Of a DNA stretch of 64,000 bases, positions 9,310-18,766 are shown in pieces (position 1 is the stretch's first letter; each line of letters starts with the position of its first letter). The translations under genes and the position numbers were made by a program. This DNA comes from a virus. The notes beneath the pieces are model-generated. The model did no database searches, had not been told where the DNA came from, and saw only the letters and a list, made by a program, of their open reading frames with translations. The stretch lies in the IMG/VR virus record IMGVR_UViG_3300021963_009201, positions 62,001 to 126,000 of that record, one strand, 5' to 3'.

Positions 9310-12130
9310 ATACATCAATGATGCGATAGCCCTTAGGGGCACATCTACAATAGAGAGTGCGCCTTTCATGCTGCAGGCAGCTAAGGTAAACAAGGTCACT
9401 CTTGACGACCTTGTTGCTAGGCTTAATGATAATTCTATGTTTACTAATGCTGTCTTGGCGCTAGTTGATATGGGCAATATAGCCTCAGGGGTAACTTTAA
9501 GGAATGCATTGTCTGATGTGTATTCTCGGTTTGACGATATGTTTGATACAGCTAATTCGGTTTCCTTGATATTTGACAACAACGCGATGCTTCTTTCTTC
9601 GGAGATTAAAAGGCTTGAGTCTGAGTTGACATCATTGCAAAAATCGGTAGATAATTATTCATTTTTACTTTCTGACTCTAATGCATACGATTCAGTTTTT
9701 GTTGATGATTTTAGCGATACTGTGAACTTTGCGGAATTTGATTTTTCTATATTTCAATTTTTGACCGATAGATCTGGCATAAATTTTCAGCCATCAGAGC
9801 GCGCCCAGGTACTCACGGATGAAGGAGTTCTTGCTATGTCTCCTTCCACAAATATAGATTACCAGTCAACTGCTAAGATTTGGGCTTCGAATTGTGCGAG
9901 AATGTTTTTCCCGTCAAATAAAAATAATGCTATTGACAACATTACGGAATATGACAACTTAATGGGGTGGAGGTCTGTTGTCGAATCATCGTCTATAATC
10001 AATAGCCCTTTGGTATACTTTGAAAATTTGAATGAACCTAACTCGCTTCTTGGTGCGCAGTTTATAATCGAAGTGTCAGTTACTGAAGAAAAACCAATTG
10101 ACACGCTAGTTATAGATCCATTTACGGACTACCCATTTGAATTGGTGCAGGTGATTGGTTTTACAAGCGCTTCGGATAGTGAGGGTAAAAAGCTGCTACT
10201 TAAGCCCTTAACAATCGACGTTACAAAAAATATATTCTTTGAAAAAAATTCATATCAAAGATTTCATTTATATTTAAACCAAAAAATCTACACCAGAAAA
10301 GCTAATTCCACTTACAAGCCCGAAGCCGCGGCCGAGAATAGGTCCGCCCAGCTGCTGGAGGCGCAAGGTCGGCAGTCTGATGTAACGGTATCTTTAGGTG
10401 AAGGGGTTATCGATCTTCAACCTTACTGGAGAAAAGTGCTAGAGAATTTAGGCGAATCATTAGGTCAGCGTGATTCAGAATTGTTAAAATCTGGTCTTCC
10501 ATCGTATTGGAGTCTTTCTTCTGGTTTTGTTAACTTAGAATTAGAGGAAAGAGAGAATGGAGATTTACTCAATCGTTCGGTTAAGTTGGAAAGCGTTAAC
10601 GATTCGTATCTCCAGAATATGATGACACGATTTTTTGGAACACAAAATGGTGGAATTGGTTCATACTTTAGGTCACTCATAGAAAGATCGCATGGCGGAA
10701 ACCCTCAGTTAAATCCGCAGTTTAACTCAAACAATGTGTCGATGTTAAGACTATCACCGTATAGTAGGGTCGGTGATGATGAGTCTATTTTTAATGTTCC
10801 GATTAGTGATACCTCAAAGAATTACTATACGGAAATTTCCGAATCAGACGTAAGTTCAAGTGATTCATGGTCCGCTAAAGCAGATTGGCAGTCTTGGCCC
10901 GGCGGCGTAGTTGGTGGTACGATAGATGGGAACATAACGAACCGTAGGGTTTGGAGTGAGTCTCGCGGCGTTTGGTTGGAGGGGCCATCAGATAGCTTCT
11001 CGGCAGATACTTTATACCCTGGTGGCGGAGGTTATATCAGAGATGCGGCTAGTGCTGAAATATTGGATGCAATAGACCCAGATGACACGCCAAGTCCTGG
11101 CGGTACTGATCTTTATATTCCGACATTAAAATATAATGAAGCTTTTTACGCACCAAGATCTCCTTATACCTACAAATATGTGCTAGGCATAAGAAGTATG
11201 AAGCTCAAGCTATCTGGCCACAAGCAGAGGTCTATTTATGTTAGTAGGATTATTGGTACTCCTGGAGACATTTCGGCCCTGAAGTTAAAAGAATCTTCCG
11301 ATAATTTCCTATATAAAGACAATCTAGACACGGAATCATTAACGTCTGTTGAGTATTCAGTAACTAATCAGCCAGACATATGGAAAGAAGAAAGTTGGAC
11401 GCCGATACTGCCGGTTGATAAGGGTATAGTAAGGGGAGAAAGGTTGTTCCCAGACTCCAATGGTGTTTCTGTTTTTCGTTTCCCAGTATCTGATGGAACA
11501 GTTTCATTTTTTAAAAACGGAAAAGTTTTTGATGCGATCAAGCTTGGCGCAAATCTACTTAGAAGGCCTGGCAATAGTACCGTTTATGGGATTAACTTTC
11601 CTTTAACCGCATATTCATCAACCGATATTTTAACCTGCGATTATGTACCAAGCGGCGATAATCATGTAATAAGTTTTGATAATTTTTCTAATAAAGTTAA
11701 CTTGTCTACGTCTTATGCTGACGAAGATGGCCCTGGCCAAGCCTTCATTGGGAATTCTAATATTGAATATCAACTTCAATATAGTCCTTACGTGGACTAC
11801 GATAGTGTTAAGGCGCGTGGCTCGGAGTATGTACCAATATCGATTATTTTTCAAGATGGGTCCACTCCGTCAAACTTGACTAATTATTTGAGCAAGGAAA
11901 AAGTTTTATTAGATTCCTCAAGTCTTCAGTATTCATTCCTACAATCTGGGAATGTTATTATTTTTAATAAACCCGTAACACAAAAATTTAGGGTTTATTA
12001 TAGTTATTTTCCAAGCAATTTTCGCGTAAGGGTAATTCTCCGAAGCAATTACATTGAGCCAATCAGCCCTAAGGTGGACTATTACCAGGTAAAAACTCAA
12101 ACAAGAAAACCTGACGCAAAAAGGGATTAG
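9302..12130 (+). CDS. Tail structural protein, family member 1 of 4
   Basis: 942 residues. The N-terminal 120 residues are helical with a coiled-coil stretch (IKRLESELTSLQKSVD), followed by an acidic/aromatic strand (FVDDFSDTVNFAEFDF) and then a long beta-rich body. The C-terminus is a beta strand (SPKVDYYQVKTQTRKP). The same order - helical N-terminus, coiled coil, F-D-rich strand, a GxxTLP-like strand, discoidin-like middle, Tyr-rich closing strand - recurs in the next large genes, suggesting one diverged family. Starts by ATG inside the end of the preceding gene. Function inferred only from position in the tail gene run. Confidence 0.65.
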   Translation: MNRYINDAIALRGTSTIESAPFMLQAAKVNKVTLDDLVARLNDNSMFTNAVLALVDMGNIASGVTLRNALSDVYSRFDDMFDTANSVSLIFDNNAMLLSSEIKRLESELTSLQKSVDNYSFLLSDSNAYDSVFVDDFSDTVNFAEFDFSIFQFLTDRSGINFQPSERAQVLTDEGVLAMSPSTNIDYQSTAKIWASNCARMFFPSNKNNAIDNITEYDNLMGWRSVVESSSIINSPLVYFENLNEPNSLLGAQFIIEVSVTEEKPIDTLVIDPFTDYPFELVQVIGFTSASDSEGKKLLLKPLTIDVTKNIFFEKNSYQRFHLYLNQKIYTRKANSTYKPEAAAENRSAQLLEAQGRQSDVTVSLGEGVIDLQPYWRKVLENLGESLGQRDSELLKSGLPSYWSLSSGFVNLELEERENGDLLNRSVKLESVNDSYLQNMMTRFFGTQNGGIGSYFRSLIERSHGGNPQLNPQFNSNNVSMLRLSPYSRVGDDESIFNVPISDTSKNYYTEISESDVSSSDSWSAKADWQSWPGGVVGGTIDGNITNRRVWSESRGVWLEGPSDSFSADTLYPGGGGYIRDAASAEILDAIDPDDTPSPGGTDLYIPTLKYNEAFYAPRSPYTYKYVLGIRSMKLKLSGHKQRSIYVSRIIGTPGDISALKLKESSDNFLYKDNLDTESLTSVEYSVTNQPDIWKEESWTPILPVDKGIVRGERLFPDSNGVSVFRFPVSDGTVSFFKNGKVFDAIKLGANLLRRPGNSTVYGINFPLTAYSSTDILTCDYVPSGDNHVISFDNFSNKVNLSTSYADEDGPGQAFIGNSNIEYQLQYSPYVDYDSVKARGSEYVPISIIFQDGSTPSNLTNYLSKEKVLLDSSSLQYSFLQSGNVIIFNKPVTQKFRVYYSYFPSNFRVRVILRSNYIEPISPKVDYYQVKTQTRKPDAKRD

Positions 12131-12131
12131 C

Positions 12132-14024
12132 ATGACACAATTGTTACCATCTACAGAATATGAATCAAAGGCTATAGCTCTTATTATGGATATGAGATCA
12201 TTAATCTCAGAATCTAGCAAAGACAAGATTAATCCTAGGGTAATTGAGTCCAAATTTCGTGATATTCAAACTCGTTTTTCCGAAATAATTGGAAAACCAA
12301 TGACCCAATATGAACCTTTCGTCAAAGGAGAGCCGGCTAGGTCTGACAAGGTTAATAGGTTTTTAAGTTCGCTCCAAAAAGATATAAATATTTTAGAAGA
12401 GCAAGTTGAATTAATGAGAGCCTCTGCTGTCCACATTCACAATAATATGAAAACGCAACTAGAGCAGGCTAAGTTCGAAAATGAACAAGCTTTAAATAAA
12501 TTAAAAACTTTACAGTTATACACTAGTGCGCAAAATAACGAGATTACTATTTTTGGAGATTATTTAAATAGCGATAATTTAATTGACTACACAATAGTAG
12601 ACCCTGTTCGAAAAACAGTTTTAGAAAAACCGGGTCAGATTACACTTAGTAAAGTAAACTCAGTAAATAAAGACATAATGAATAGCGCCTCAGTAAAAAT
12701 CCTTTCAAATTCAAACGGCATACCTGGCCGACTAGTAGAGGTGCAAGAGGTTAATCCTAAGATAGAGCAACCGGGGGTAGCATACCCTGCGGTTATTGAT
12801 ACGAATGCATTATACAGGTTTACCGCTCAAAAAAACCCAATGAATAACCTTGACAATATCTTCGATGGTTCTCCAGTGACTTGGTTTGAATACGAAAAAA
12901 ACTTAGTTGAAGAGCCAGATAGGGTTAAAGCTTTAAATTTTGGTTTTAAGTATAAGTTTTCCGATTCTAATATTAATAAGCAAGAATCTAATTCTGTTGA
13001 TTTTGGCCTATCAAAAAATGAATTACTAGATTGGGCTGATGGTCCGTCTGGAGGTTCGTTAAAGTTGGAATTAGAATTCGATTTAAAGTCAATAAAAAAT
13101 ATCAATAAGATTGATTACACGCCTTTTGATCTAGAGGGAAACAAAAATCATCCAACCTTAATTAGGAGGGTTGAAATATCTACAGACAAGAATAGCTGGG
13201 AAACAATTTATCCTCTTAATGTGATAGTTACTTCTAGCGTAAACCTCCCAAGTATAGATGTAGGCGGAGACATTTCTATTAGGAATGCTACTTGGGCTCT
13301 AGATAATAAGGGAGTTCGTTACATACGTTTTTCTATTGAGCAATCAAAACCTATTGACGCAAAAATTGGTCACGTATATTACAAGACTCGACTCAGGACA
13401 CTAAGGGAAATTGAGCCAAATAGTGATCCACCAAAGGTTATAGAGAAGATAATTGGAGGCGAACGCGTAGAAGGGCCTATTCCTACCACTTCAAACCCAA
13501 CAAAGTATTATGATCCATCTTTTTCTATAGTTGAAGATACGAGTGGCGCAAACAATATTTATTCGTCTTTGGTGAAAAATGTAGAAATTTTTAAAGGTAA
13601 AAGATGGGCTATAGGTATTAGGGATATATCTATAGGTCAATCAGAGTATTCTTCATTTAGCGAAATTATTACTAAACCTTTTAAGATTAATGGGGTGATT
13701 GATAGGGTTTCTTTGGAGGCTAGTAGCTATATACCCCCTTCTTTCCCCTCGGATGTTTTATGGATTAAATATTTTGTAAGTCCTGATGATGGTTTATCTT
13801 GGCAGCAAATTTCTAGAGTACAAGATGATTATATTGGTGTCCCAGAAATTATAGCTTATAATGACAAAATCCCTTCAGAGTTTAGGGAGGCTAATGTCGG
13901 TTACTATAATACTAGAAACCCAGTTGGGAGTATTAGGCTTAAGGTTCAAATCAGTAGACCATCAGACAAAGCTTACCTAACACCCGCATTGTATTGGTAT
14001 AAGTTAAAGGTGAAAAGACGCTAA
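12132..14024 (+). CDS. Tail structural protein, family member 2 of 4
   Basis: 630 residues. It opens with about 130 residues of helix and coiled coil (ILEEQVELMRASAVHIHNNM, then KFENEQALNKLKTL), followed by ITIFGDYLNSDNLIDYTI and GQITLSKV, equivalent in position to the F-D strand and TLP strand of its neighbours. A mid-protein segment (GSPVTWFEYEK, LELEFDLKSIKNINKIDYTP, HPTLIRRVEISTD) looks like an F5/8-type-C/discoidin-like beta sandwich, which often binds carbohydrate. It ends in a strand, ALYWYKLKVKRR. It starts one base after the preceding stop and its TAA overlaps the next ATG. Likely a baseplate or tail-fibre-network component. Confidence 0.65.
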   Translation: MTQLLPSTEYESKAIALIMDMRSLISESSKDKINPRVIESKFRDIQTRFSEIIGKPMTQYEPFVKGEPARSDKVNRFLSSLQKDINILEEQVELMRASAVHIHNNMKTQLEQAKFENEQALNKLKTLQLYTSAQNNEITIFGDYLNSDNLIDYTIVDPVRKTVLEKPGQITLSKVNSVNKDIMNSASVKILSNSNGIPGRLVEVQEVNPKIEQPGVAYPAVIDTNALYRFTAQKNPMNNLDNIFDGSPVTWFEYEKNLVEEPDRVKALNFGFKYKFSDSNINKQESNSVDFGLSKNELLDWADGPSGGSLKLELEFDLKSIKNINKIDYTPFDLEGNKNHPTLIRRVEISTDKNSWETIYPLNVIVTSSVNLPSIDVGGDISIRNATWALDNKGVRYIRFSIEQSKPIDAKIGHVYYKTRLRTLREIEPNSDPPKVIEKIIGGERVEGPIPTTSNPTKYYDPSFSIVEDTSGANNIYSSLVKNVEIFKGKRWAIGIRDISIGQSEYSSFSEIITKPFKINGVIDRVSLEASSYIPPSFPSDVLWIKYFVSPDDGLSWQQISRVQDDYIGVPEIIAYNDKIPSEFREANVGYYNTRNPVGSIRLKVQISRPSDKAYLTPALYWYKLKVKRR

Positions 14025-16159
14025 TGAGCTTAAGTAACATTCAATATCAAAGAGTATTAGACAGTATTACGAGATATTATTACTCGTTAGGAAAATTTCC
14101 TTCTGAAGAACAGTTAAAGACTGACCTATCTAAGTACTTTTCCAGATACAGCTTAGGTTCTCCCGTTGGTTTTACGAACGGCATTTTTGCCGATGGTTTA
14201 AGGGCTTCTGCAGATGATATGAATGACGCTGTTTGTAAAACAATATCAAACTTAGACATATTGTACGAGACTATACAAGAGCAACTTAGTCAGTCTATGA
14301 CGTTGAACACGTATTTAAGTGCAAATTTAGAAAAATTAAAAATTAAGAGAAGAGCAATAGTCGCAAAAATAGATGAATTTCTTTTCTCAAATGCAAATAC
14401 AGATGGATATTTTTACAGTTTTGCGGATACTTTTGATAATTTAAACTATACAGATTTATCTTTGACAAGCGCATTTGTAGACATCATAAACGGTTCTGTT
14501 ACGTTACCAGTAAACAGCGATGCTACGGAGATTTTACCAGGAACAGCAATTGCAACAACTCAATTTGAGTTCTTTTTAGGCGAAAATTCAGTTCAAACTG
14601 GTATAGAGCGTTCGCCTTTTTCTTCGTGTCTGGATGGTCTTAGCAATACATACTGGTCTACAGAGATACTATCTGATTCCCTAGTTGATGCTACGTGCAG
14701 GGTCACTATGACGATGCCAAACTCTGCTGTGTCTGAAGTAGAGTTTTTCCCTTACGGCACATCACCTGTTCAAGTCCTACTCGAAACTAACGGTATTAGT
14801 GGGTATAGGGTCTTTGGTTCGTCCATTCAGGAAGGTTCAAGTAGAATGGTCTTTTCCGACAAGCTTGTTTATGCCTCTGCTCTGAGATTTACAATAAAGA
14901 AGAAGAAACCAGATTATACTCTAGAAACAGAAAGTGGCACAAAGTACGTTTATATATTTGGCGCAAAAGATATTAATATCATAAGGAAAGATTATGTAGA
15001 TGAAGCTACATGGGTTAGCCGGCCAATATCTATATCGAATGACCTAAGTTTAGACCATGTTCTAGATGCTGTTTCGCTCAAAGTGGATGAAAATGTATTA
15101 GATAACACTTTTATAAATTACTACGTATCTCTCGATAAGGGTATTTCTAGTCCATCTATGGGTGATTTTGATTGGAAGAAAATAACACCAATGACAGAAT
15201 CAGTCCTAACACCAGATATGACCGTAGGCTTTAACGGCGCTGCTACATCTGTTAGGTTTATAAGAAGATCGCCAACTGCAAATAATCTTCAATTATTACC
15301 CGAAGATTCGTTAAATCCAGACTCGCGAATTAGAAACCCCTTCACAAAAGATGGTATTGATCTCTGGAGGATTGCTGACTTAGGAACAGAGGATCCAATT
15401 CGATCTACCCTATCTCTTGAGGAGGGGGTTAACTGCCTCAGGGTTTATCACGTAGACTATCAAGCAGGCGCATTGAGTCTATCTTTTTGGGCGCCATATG
15501 TCAATGGGTCTAAAGAATCGGAACAAATTTTCTCTAGAATAGATACTAGTAACAACTTCTTTTGGGGCGGAGATATAGGGGAGAATTACAAGAGCGTTTA
15601 TATGGAGACTTTAATTTTCTCTGATTCTGATCAAAATATAGGTCTGAAAAAATTTTCAAAGTTGGATGCAAATTCTCGACTTTGGGACGTACATGTGCAT
15701 GTAAACGGAAGTAAGGTCGCTGAGTTGCCGGTAGGCGTTAATGAAATTAATATACCTTGGAGATTTTCTAAAGGTTTGAACCATATTGCCCTTACGTTGA
15801 CGATACCAAGGGCAACTCAGTCTAGGTATCCAAATGAGGGGTCTATAGAGTTGATGGAGGCAGAGTCGTTGTACTCTTACGGTTCCGTGAAGCTTGCTAA
15901 CTGGTCTTATGTAGATATATTTCAGTTACTAAATAATGCGGGGGAAGATTCTAATATATTTAGCATATACAAAGATGGTGAAAGAACCCAAATTGTTTCT
16001 AGGAAAAAACCTTCAAATAATTATAGGCTTTCCTATTCAACAGCTACTACACAGTCTAATGCGTCAATTAGGGTCCGAGCAGATCTTGGGCGCGCTTTAG
16101 CAAACTCATCTGTTTCACCATCTATTGATCTTTATCGGGTTAGGTTTAGGTATTCATAA
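14024..16159 (+). CDS. Tail structural protein, family member 3 of 4
   Basis: 711 residues with the family plan: N-terminal helices and coiled coil (LDILYETIQEQLSQSM, ANLEKLKIKRRAIVAKIDEF), then FADTFDNLNYTDLSL and GSVTLPV, then a discoidin-like centre (CLDGLSNTYWSTEI, MTMPNSAVSEVEFFPYG). A second beta domain follows (LYSYGSVKLANW region), and the closing strand is SIDLYRVRFRYS. ATG overlaps the preceding stop by one base (TAATG), and the stop overlaps the next ATG in the same way, so stoichiometric co-translation with its neighbours is likely. No enzyme motif is visible. Confidence 0.65.
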   Translation: MSLSNIQYQRVLDSITRYYYSLGKFPSEEQLKTDLSKYFSRYSLGSPVGFTNGIFADGLRASADDMNDAVCKTISNLDILYETIQEQLSQSMTLNTYLSANLEKLKIKRRAIVAKIDEFLFSNANTDGYFYSFADTFDNLNYTDLSLTSAFVDIINGSVTLPVNSDATEILPGTAIATTQFEFFLGENSVQTGIERSPFSSCLDGLSNTYWSTEILSDSLVDATCRVTMTMPNSAVSEVEFFPYGTSPVQVLLETNGISGYRVFGSSIQEGSSRMVFSDKLVYASALRFTIKKKKPDYTLETESGTKYVYIFGAKDINIIRKDYVDEATWVSRPISISNDLSLDHVLDAVSLKVDENVLDNTFINYYVSLDKGISSPSMGDFDWKKITPMTESVLTPDMTVGFNGAATSVRFIRRSPTANNLQLLPEDSLNPDSRIRNPFTKDGIDLWRIADLGTEDPIRSTLSLEEGVNCLRVYHVDYQAGALSLSFWAPYVNGSKESEQIFSRIDTSNNFFWGGDIGENYKSVYMETLIFSDSDQNIGLKKFSKLDANSRLWDVHVHVNGSKVAELPVGVNEINIPWRFSKGLNHIALTLTIPRATQSRYPNEGSIELMEAESLYSYGSVKLANWSYVDIFQLLNNAGEDSNIFSIYKDGERTQIVSRKKPSNNYRLSYSTATTQSNASIRVRADLGRALANSSVSPSIDLYRVRFRYS

Positions 16160-16491
16160 TGGCCATCTTTTATCAGGAAATAGATAGGAAGAAGTGGTTT
16201 TACGAGCCGGCTTCTAGCAGGTCTAGGCAGAGGTATCGTGGAGCGCGAGAAAGCTATAAGGTAAATTTAGAGATATCTTCATTTCTTTTTGACATAAATA
16301 ATATTAATAAAAAAATGAATAATTTAGTACAGACATCTTTACGACATGCAGCGTATATTGCGCGTGGGGTAGAGCTAGATCCGGTAAGCTACGCAGACAC
16401 ATTTACGGCACTAATAGGCTTCCTAGATATGTCATCTCAGGTTGAAGATTTAAAGAACAGGATTATCGAAATGGAGCGCAAGCATGTCTGA
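16159..16491 (+). CDS. Small helical tail-cluster protein
   Basis: 110 residues, basic N-terminus (WFYEPASSRSRQRYRGARES) followed by predicted helices (LEISSFLFDINNINKKMNNL, EDLKNRIIEMERKH) and a C-terminal coiled coil. It sits between two members of the large tail-protein family and overlaps both; it could be a connector or a chaperone. Its helical part resembles the N-terminal helical segment of the larger neighbours, so it may be a detached N-terminal domain. Not otherwise recognised. Confidence 0.55.
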   Translation: MAIFYQEIDRKKWFYEPASSRSRQRYRGARESYKVNLEISSFLFDINNINKKMNNLVQTSLRHAAYIARGVELDPVSYADTFTALIGFLDMSSQVEDLKNRIIEMERKHV

Positions 16492-17752
16492 ATCACTACA
16501 CTCTCGTATGGAGCACGCTCAGTATATGGGGCCAACCACGAGTGACAACTATAACGAAAGAGTTGAAAGAGCCTATAAGGACCTTGTAATGCTCTTGAAT
16601 AAAGTTGGCTTGGCCGATGAGGATGCAAACAATAGGTTTTCAAATCTTGTAAAAAATCATTTTTCTTTAATGAAAACTATGACAGATTTACAGTCACGCT
16701 TAACTGCGCTAGAGGATATCACAATATCTTCCCAACCGTATAAGTTGATTACATTTTTTAATAATTTTTATGACGATACAGATAACTTTAATGATACCGA
16801 GTTTGAAATATCAAGTTCACAAAAGTGTTCGATAGACAGTCGTCATGGTGTCATGACGTTACCTAAGATTTTTTCTAGTTCATCGTCGAAAATAGGCTAT
16901 AAGGACTCTTACGGTAATTTTGTTTTACCAGCTTCATTCGAAGCTTCTGCGTCTGGCATAACCAGTACGGCTGATTCCACATCTTCTTTAATATCTTCTT
17001 CAAATTTAAACAATAGTGTTATTGACGAACCGGGGAAGGTATGGGAAAGAAATGTAATTGTAAATTCGCCGAATGAAAATGGTGCTGAAGTTAATTTTTA
17101 TGCGCGAATTCCAACCGACATATCACCGAACGTAAATGCCAATGCCATTGTAATACACCCCTACCCAATGATGGGCGTCGAGCTTTTGGGGGTTTTCACT
17201 AGTTCGCAAGAGATGATTAACCTCAACTCTAACGACTCTTATTGGCCGGTTAACGCAGATAATTATTACCAGGACAATTTGGACGCAGTTGGGTGGATAG
17301 CCCCTGGTTCATGGACTGGTGACAGCATAGCTTCGTGTGGTCCAAAGATTTTTCATTTTGACCCAAAAAAAGTTAATGCAGTTAGGATTAGGTTAAAGCA
17401 AAGTGATTATTTTTTTGAAAGTGATAAATTTATATATTCTTATGGTTTGTCATTCTTTGATTTAAGGTATGATAAGTTTTTGTCAACAGGTAAAATTATC
17501 TTAAGAATGGACGCACCAACTGGCCAGACTATAAGCTCTATAGATAACGTAACGCCAAGCATTTTTAATGTTTCGGAAGCAGAACTGCCGTATGTTTTCT
17601 CTTATAGGGTTATATGGGAAACGGCAACATCAGGCGTTTATAGTCTTGATCCTGTGGCTTTTTCCGATAAAGTATGGATTGAGGTGCAGCTTGACGAGAC
17701 TATCGGGAAAGGTACTCCATCTCTTTCTGGTTTGAAAGTAGAATACAGTTAG
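16484..17752 (+). CDS. Tail structural protein, family member 4 of 4
   Basis: 422 residues, shortest of the family. Helical N-terminus with a coiled coil (MKTMTDLQSRLTALEDITI), then LITFFNNFYDDTDNF and a GVMTLPKI strand, Ser-rich linker, a beta sandwich (EVNFYARIPTDISPNVNANA, MMGVELLGVFT) and a closing strand GTPSLSGLKVEY. It is the last gene of the tail run: its TAG is followed by a 114-base untranslated spacer holding a crossed-helix element. The first ATG, 8 bases inside the preceding gene, is taken as start. Confidence 0.65.
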   Translation: MSESLHSRMEHAQYMGPTTSDNYNERVERAYKDLVMLLNKVGLADEDANNRFSNLVKNHFSLMKTMTDLQSRLTALEDITISSQPYKLITFFNNFYDDTDNFNDTEFEISSSQKCSIDSRHGVMTLPKIFSSSSSKIGYKDSYGNFVLPASFEASASGITSTADSTSSLISSSNLNNSVIDEPGKVWERNVIVNSPNENGAEVNFYARIPTDISPNVNANAIVIHPYPMMGVELLGVFTSSQEMINLNSNDSYWPVNADNYYQDNLDAVGWIAPGSWTGDSIASCGPKIFHFDPKKVNAVRIRLKQSDYFFESDKFIYSYGLSFFDLRYDKFLSTGKIILRMDAPTGQTISSIDNVTPSIFNVSEAELPYVFSYRVIWETATSGVYSLDPVAFSDKVWIEVQLDETIGKGTPSLSGLKVEYS

Positions 17753-17761
17753 TTAATCATT

Positions 17762-17836
17762 ACTATAGGTTTGGAGGGTGCGGAATCCCAGAGTGCAGTT
17801 GCTCCTTAGGATCCTATAGTTACTACCGCATCCTCC
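17762..17836 (+). other. Crossed inverted repeats between tail operon and next gene (pseudoknot-like or terminator)
   Basis: Four segments alternate as A-B-A'-B'. A (ACTATAGG, 17762-17769) pairs perfectly with A' (CCTATAGT, 17813-17820). B (GGAGGGTGCGG, 17773-17783) pairs with B' (CCGCATCCTCC, 17826-17836) with one G-U. Because A' lies inside the B hairpin loop, both helices together would form an H-type pseudoknot; alternatively they are competing hairpins. B' is followed by TTTAAATT, so the B helix could act as terminator of the tail operon, with A/A' modulating it. The next gene has its own strong Shine-Dalgarno 30 bases downstream. Confidence 0.55.
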
Positions 17837-17866
17837 TTTAAATTCTAGCACTACAGGAGACGCAAA

Positions 17867-18475
17867 ATGGCTTTATACTACGCAGGGCCAAGACCAGTAC
17901 TTAAGGGTCGCAATAGCAATAATATGGTAAACCCATATAAAGGCACAGCTGGCACCTACTCTTTTTACCCGCTTTATAGCACAGATCACGTACTTGATGG
18001 TGCGCCAAAAACGAATTACACACCAGGCTCCGGGGAGCATCCTCATGGCTTGAATCTTAGCCGCGTATACACGGGGCTAGAAAATGCCATTCAGCCACTC
18101 AAGTCGGCTGGTGATGGGGCCAGAATTGACGGTATGCGATTCCGTCCATTCGAAAGTAAAGGCGCTGCAGGTACAGTCGTCTTTGATGACTCCTTTGGTC
18201 ATATTACGAGAGAAACTGACTACTCATACAACCGTCGTTATGAGCATATCTACAAGTTCCAGAGACTGTCTGATCCAGGCCATGCTATAAGGTTTACCGA
18301 TGAAGACGGCGCTGCCGATTCTTTTGGTGCCTTTGCCCCATACGAGTACAAGGGTCCTGGCGATGGTGCTATTGGAACATCTTATGGTCAGACAGTGCCT
18401 GCAGGCTACGATAACGAGTATGGTCGAAATCGCGTAAACGAATGGCGTGGAGTTCCTTCAGCGCGAGCTCTTTGA
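17867..18475 (+). CDS. Probable virion-associated protein of unknown function
   Basis: 202 residues, rich in Gly, Tyr, Asp and Arg, without a signal peptide or membrane segment. Features include an early Gly/Pro-rich part (YYAGPRPVLKGRNSNN, TPGSGEHPHGL) and an aromatic, charged middle (FDDSFGHITRETDYSYNRRY). A strong ribosome binding site (CTACAGGAGACGC) precedes the ATG. It stands alone between the tail operon spacer and the small membrane genes, with better codon quality than its neighbours, which suggests high expression. I do not recognise the family; a minor tail, decoration or head-tail protein is possible. Confidence 0.6.
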   Translation: MALYYAGPRPVLKGRNSNNMVNPYKGTAGTYSFYPLYSTDHVLDGAPKTNYTPGSGEHPHGLNLSRVYTGLENAIQPLKSAGDGARIDGMRFRPFESKGAAGTVVFDDSFGHITRETDYSYNRRYEHIYKFQRLSDPGHAIRFTDEDGAADSFGAFAPYEYKGPGDGAIGTSYGQTVPAGYDNEYGRNRVNEWRGVPSARAL

Positions 18476-18477
18476 TG

Positions 18478-18486
18478 TGATATAAT
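18478..18486 (+). promoter_or_regulatory. Extended -10 promoter giving a leaderless mRNA
   Basis: TGATATAAT: a TGn extension plus a consensus TATAAT. The ATG of the downstream membrane-protein gene begins 7 bases after the last T, so transcription would start at or next to the A of the start codon. There is no Shine-Dalgarno between them. Leaderless mRNAs are common in Actinobacteria. No good -35 hexamer is visible, as expected for an extended -10 promoter. Confidence 0.6.
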
Positions 18487-18492
18487 TAGTGC

Positions 18493-18765
18493 ATGGAAAG
18501 AGAAACTTTACCAGCAGAAATTGCATGGTTGGGTCTTGTTGGGTACGTGTCTGTAGTCGATAGCTACTTATTGGCTACAGGCAAGGCCCCTATGACAGAC
18601 GCCTGGAGAAAAGCTTTAAAGCACCCATTAAACAGATGGGTCATAATATTGGCTTGGATTTTTACTACTAAGCACCTTTTCTTTGGAAACATCTTTCCTA
18701 AAGTGGATCCGTTTCGCGCTTTAGTTGTTATGGCTAGGGCGCTCAACAAGATTATAGGAGGATAA
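18493..18765 (+). CDS. Small membrane protein, actinophage DUF7427-like
   Basis: 90 residues with two hydrophobic stretches (IAWLGLVGYVSVVDSYLLA at about 10-28 and NRWVIILAWIFTTKHLFFG at about 47-65) and charged ends. The layout resembles small membrane proteins seen near lysis genes in actinobacteriophages; the specific family assignment is from memory and tentative. Its start lies directly behind an extended -10, so it is probably translated from a leaderless transcript. It is followed after one base by a second membrane protein; the pair may act as holin and partner. Confidence 0.6.
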   Translation: MERETLPAEIAWLGLVGYVSVVDSYLLATGKAPMTDAWRKALKHPLNRWVIILAWIFTTKHLFFGNIFPKVDPFRALVVMARALNKIIGG

Positions 18766-18766
18766 T

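Noticed and set aside
16437-16643. Minus-strand frame across the junction of two tail genes
   Set aside because: Antisense to two well-supported overlapping genes; no start signal.
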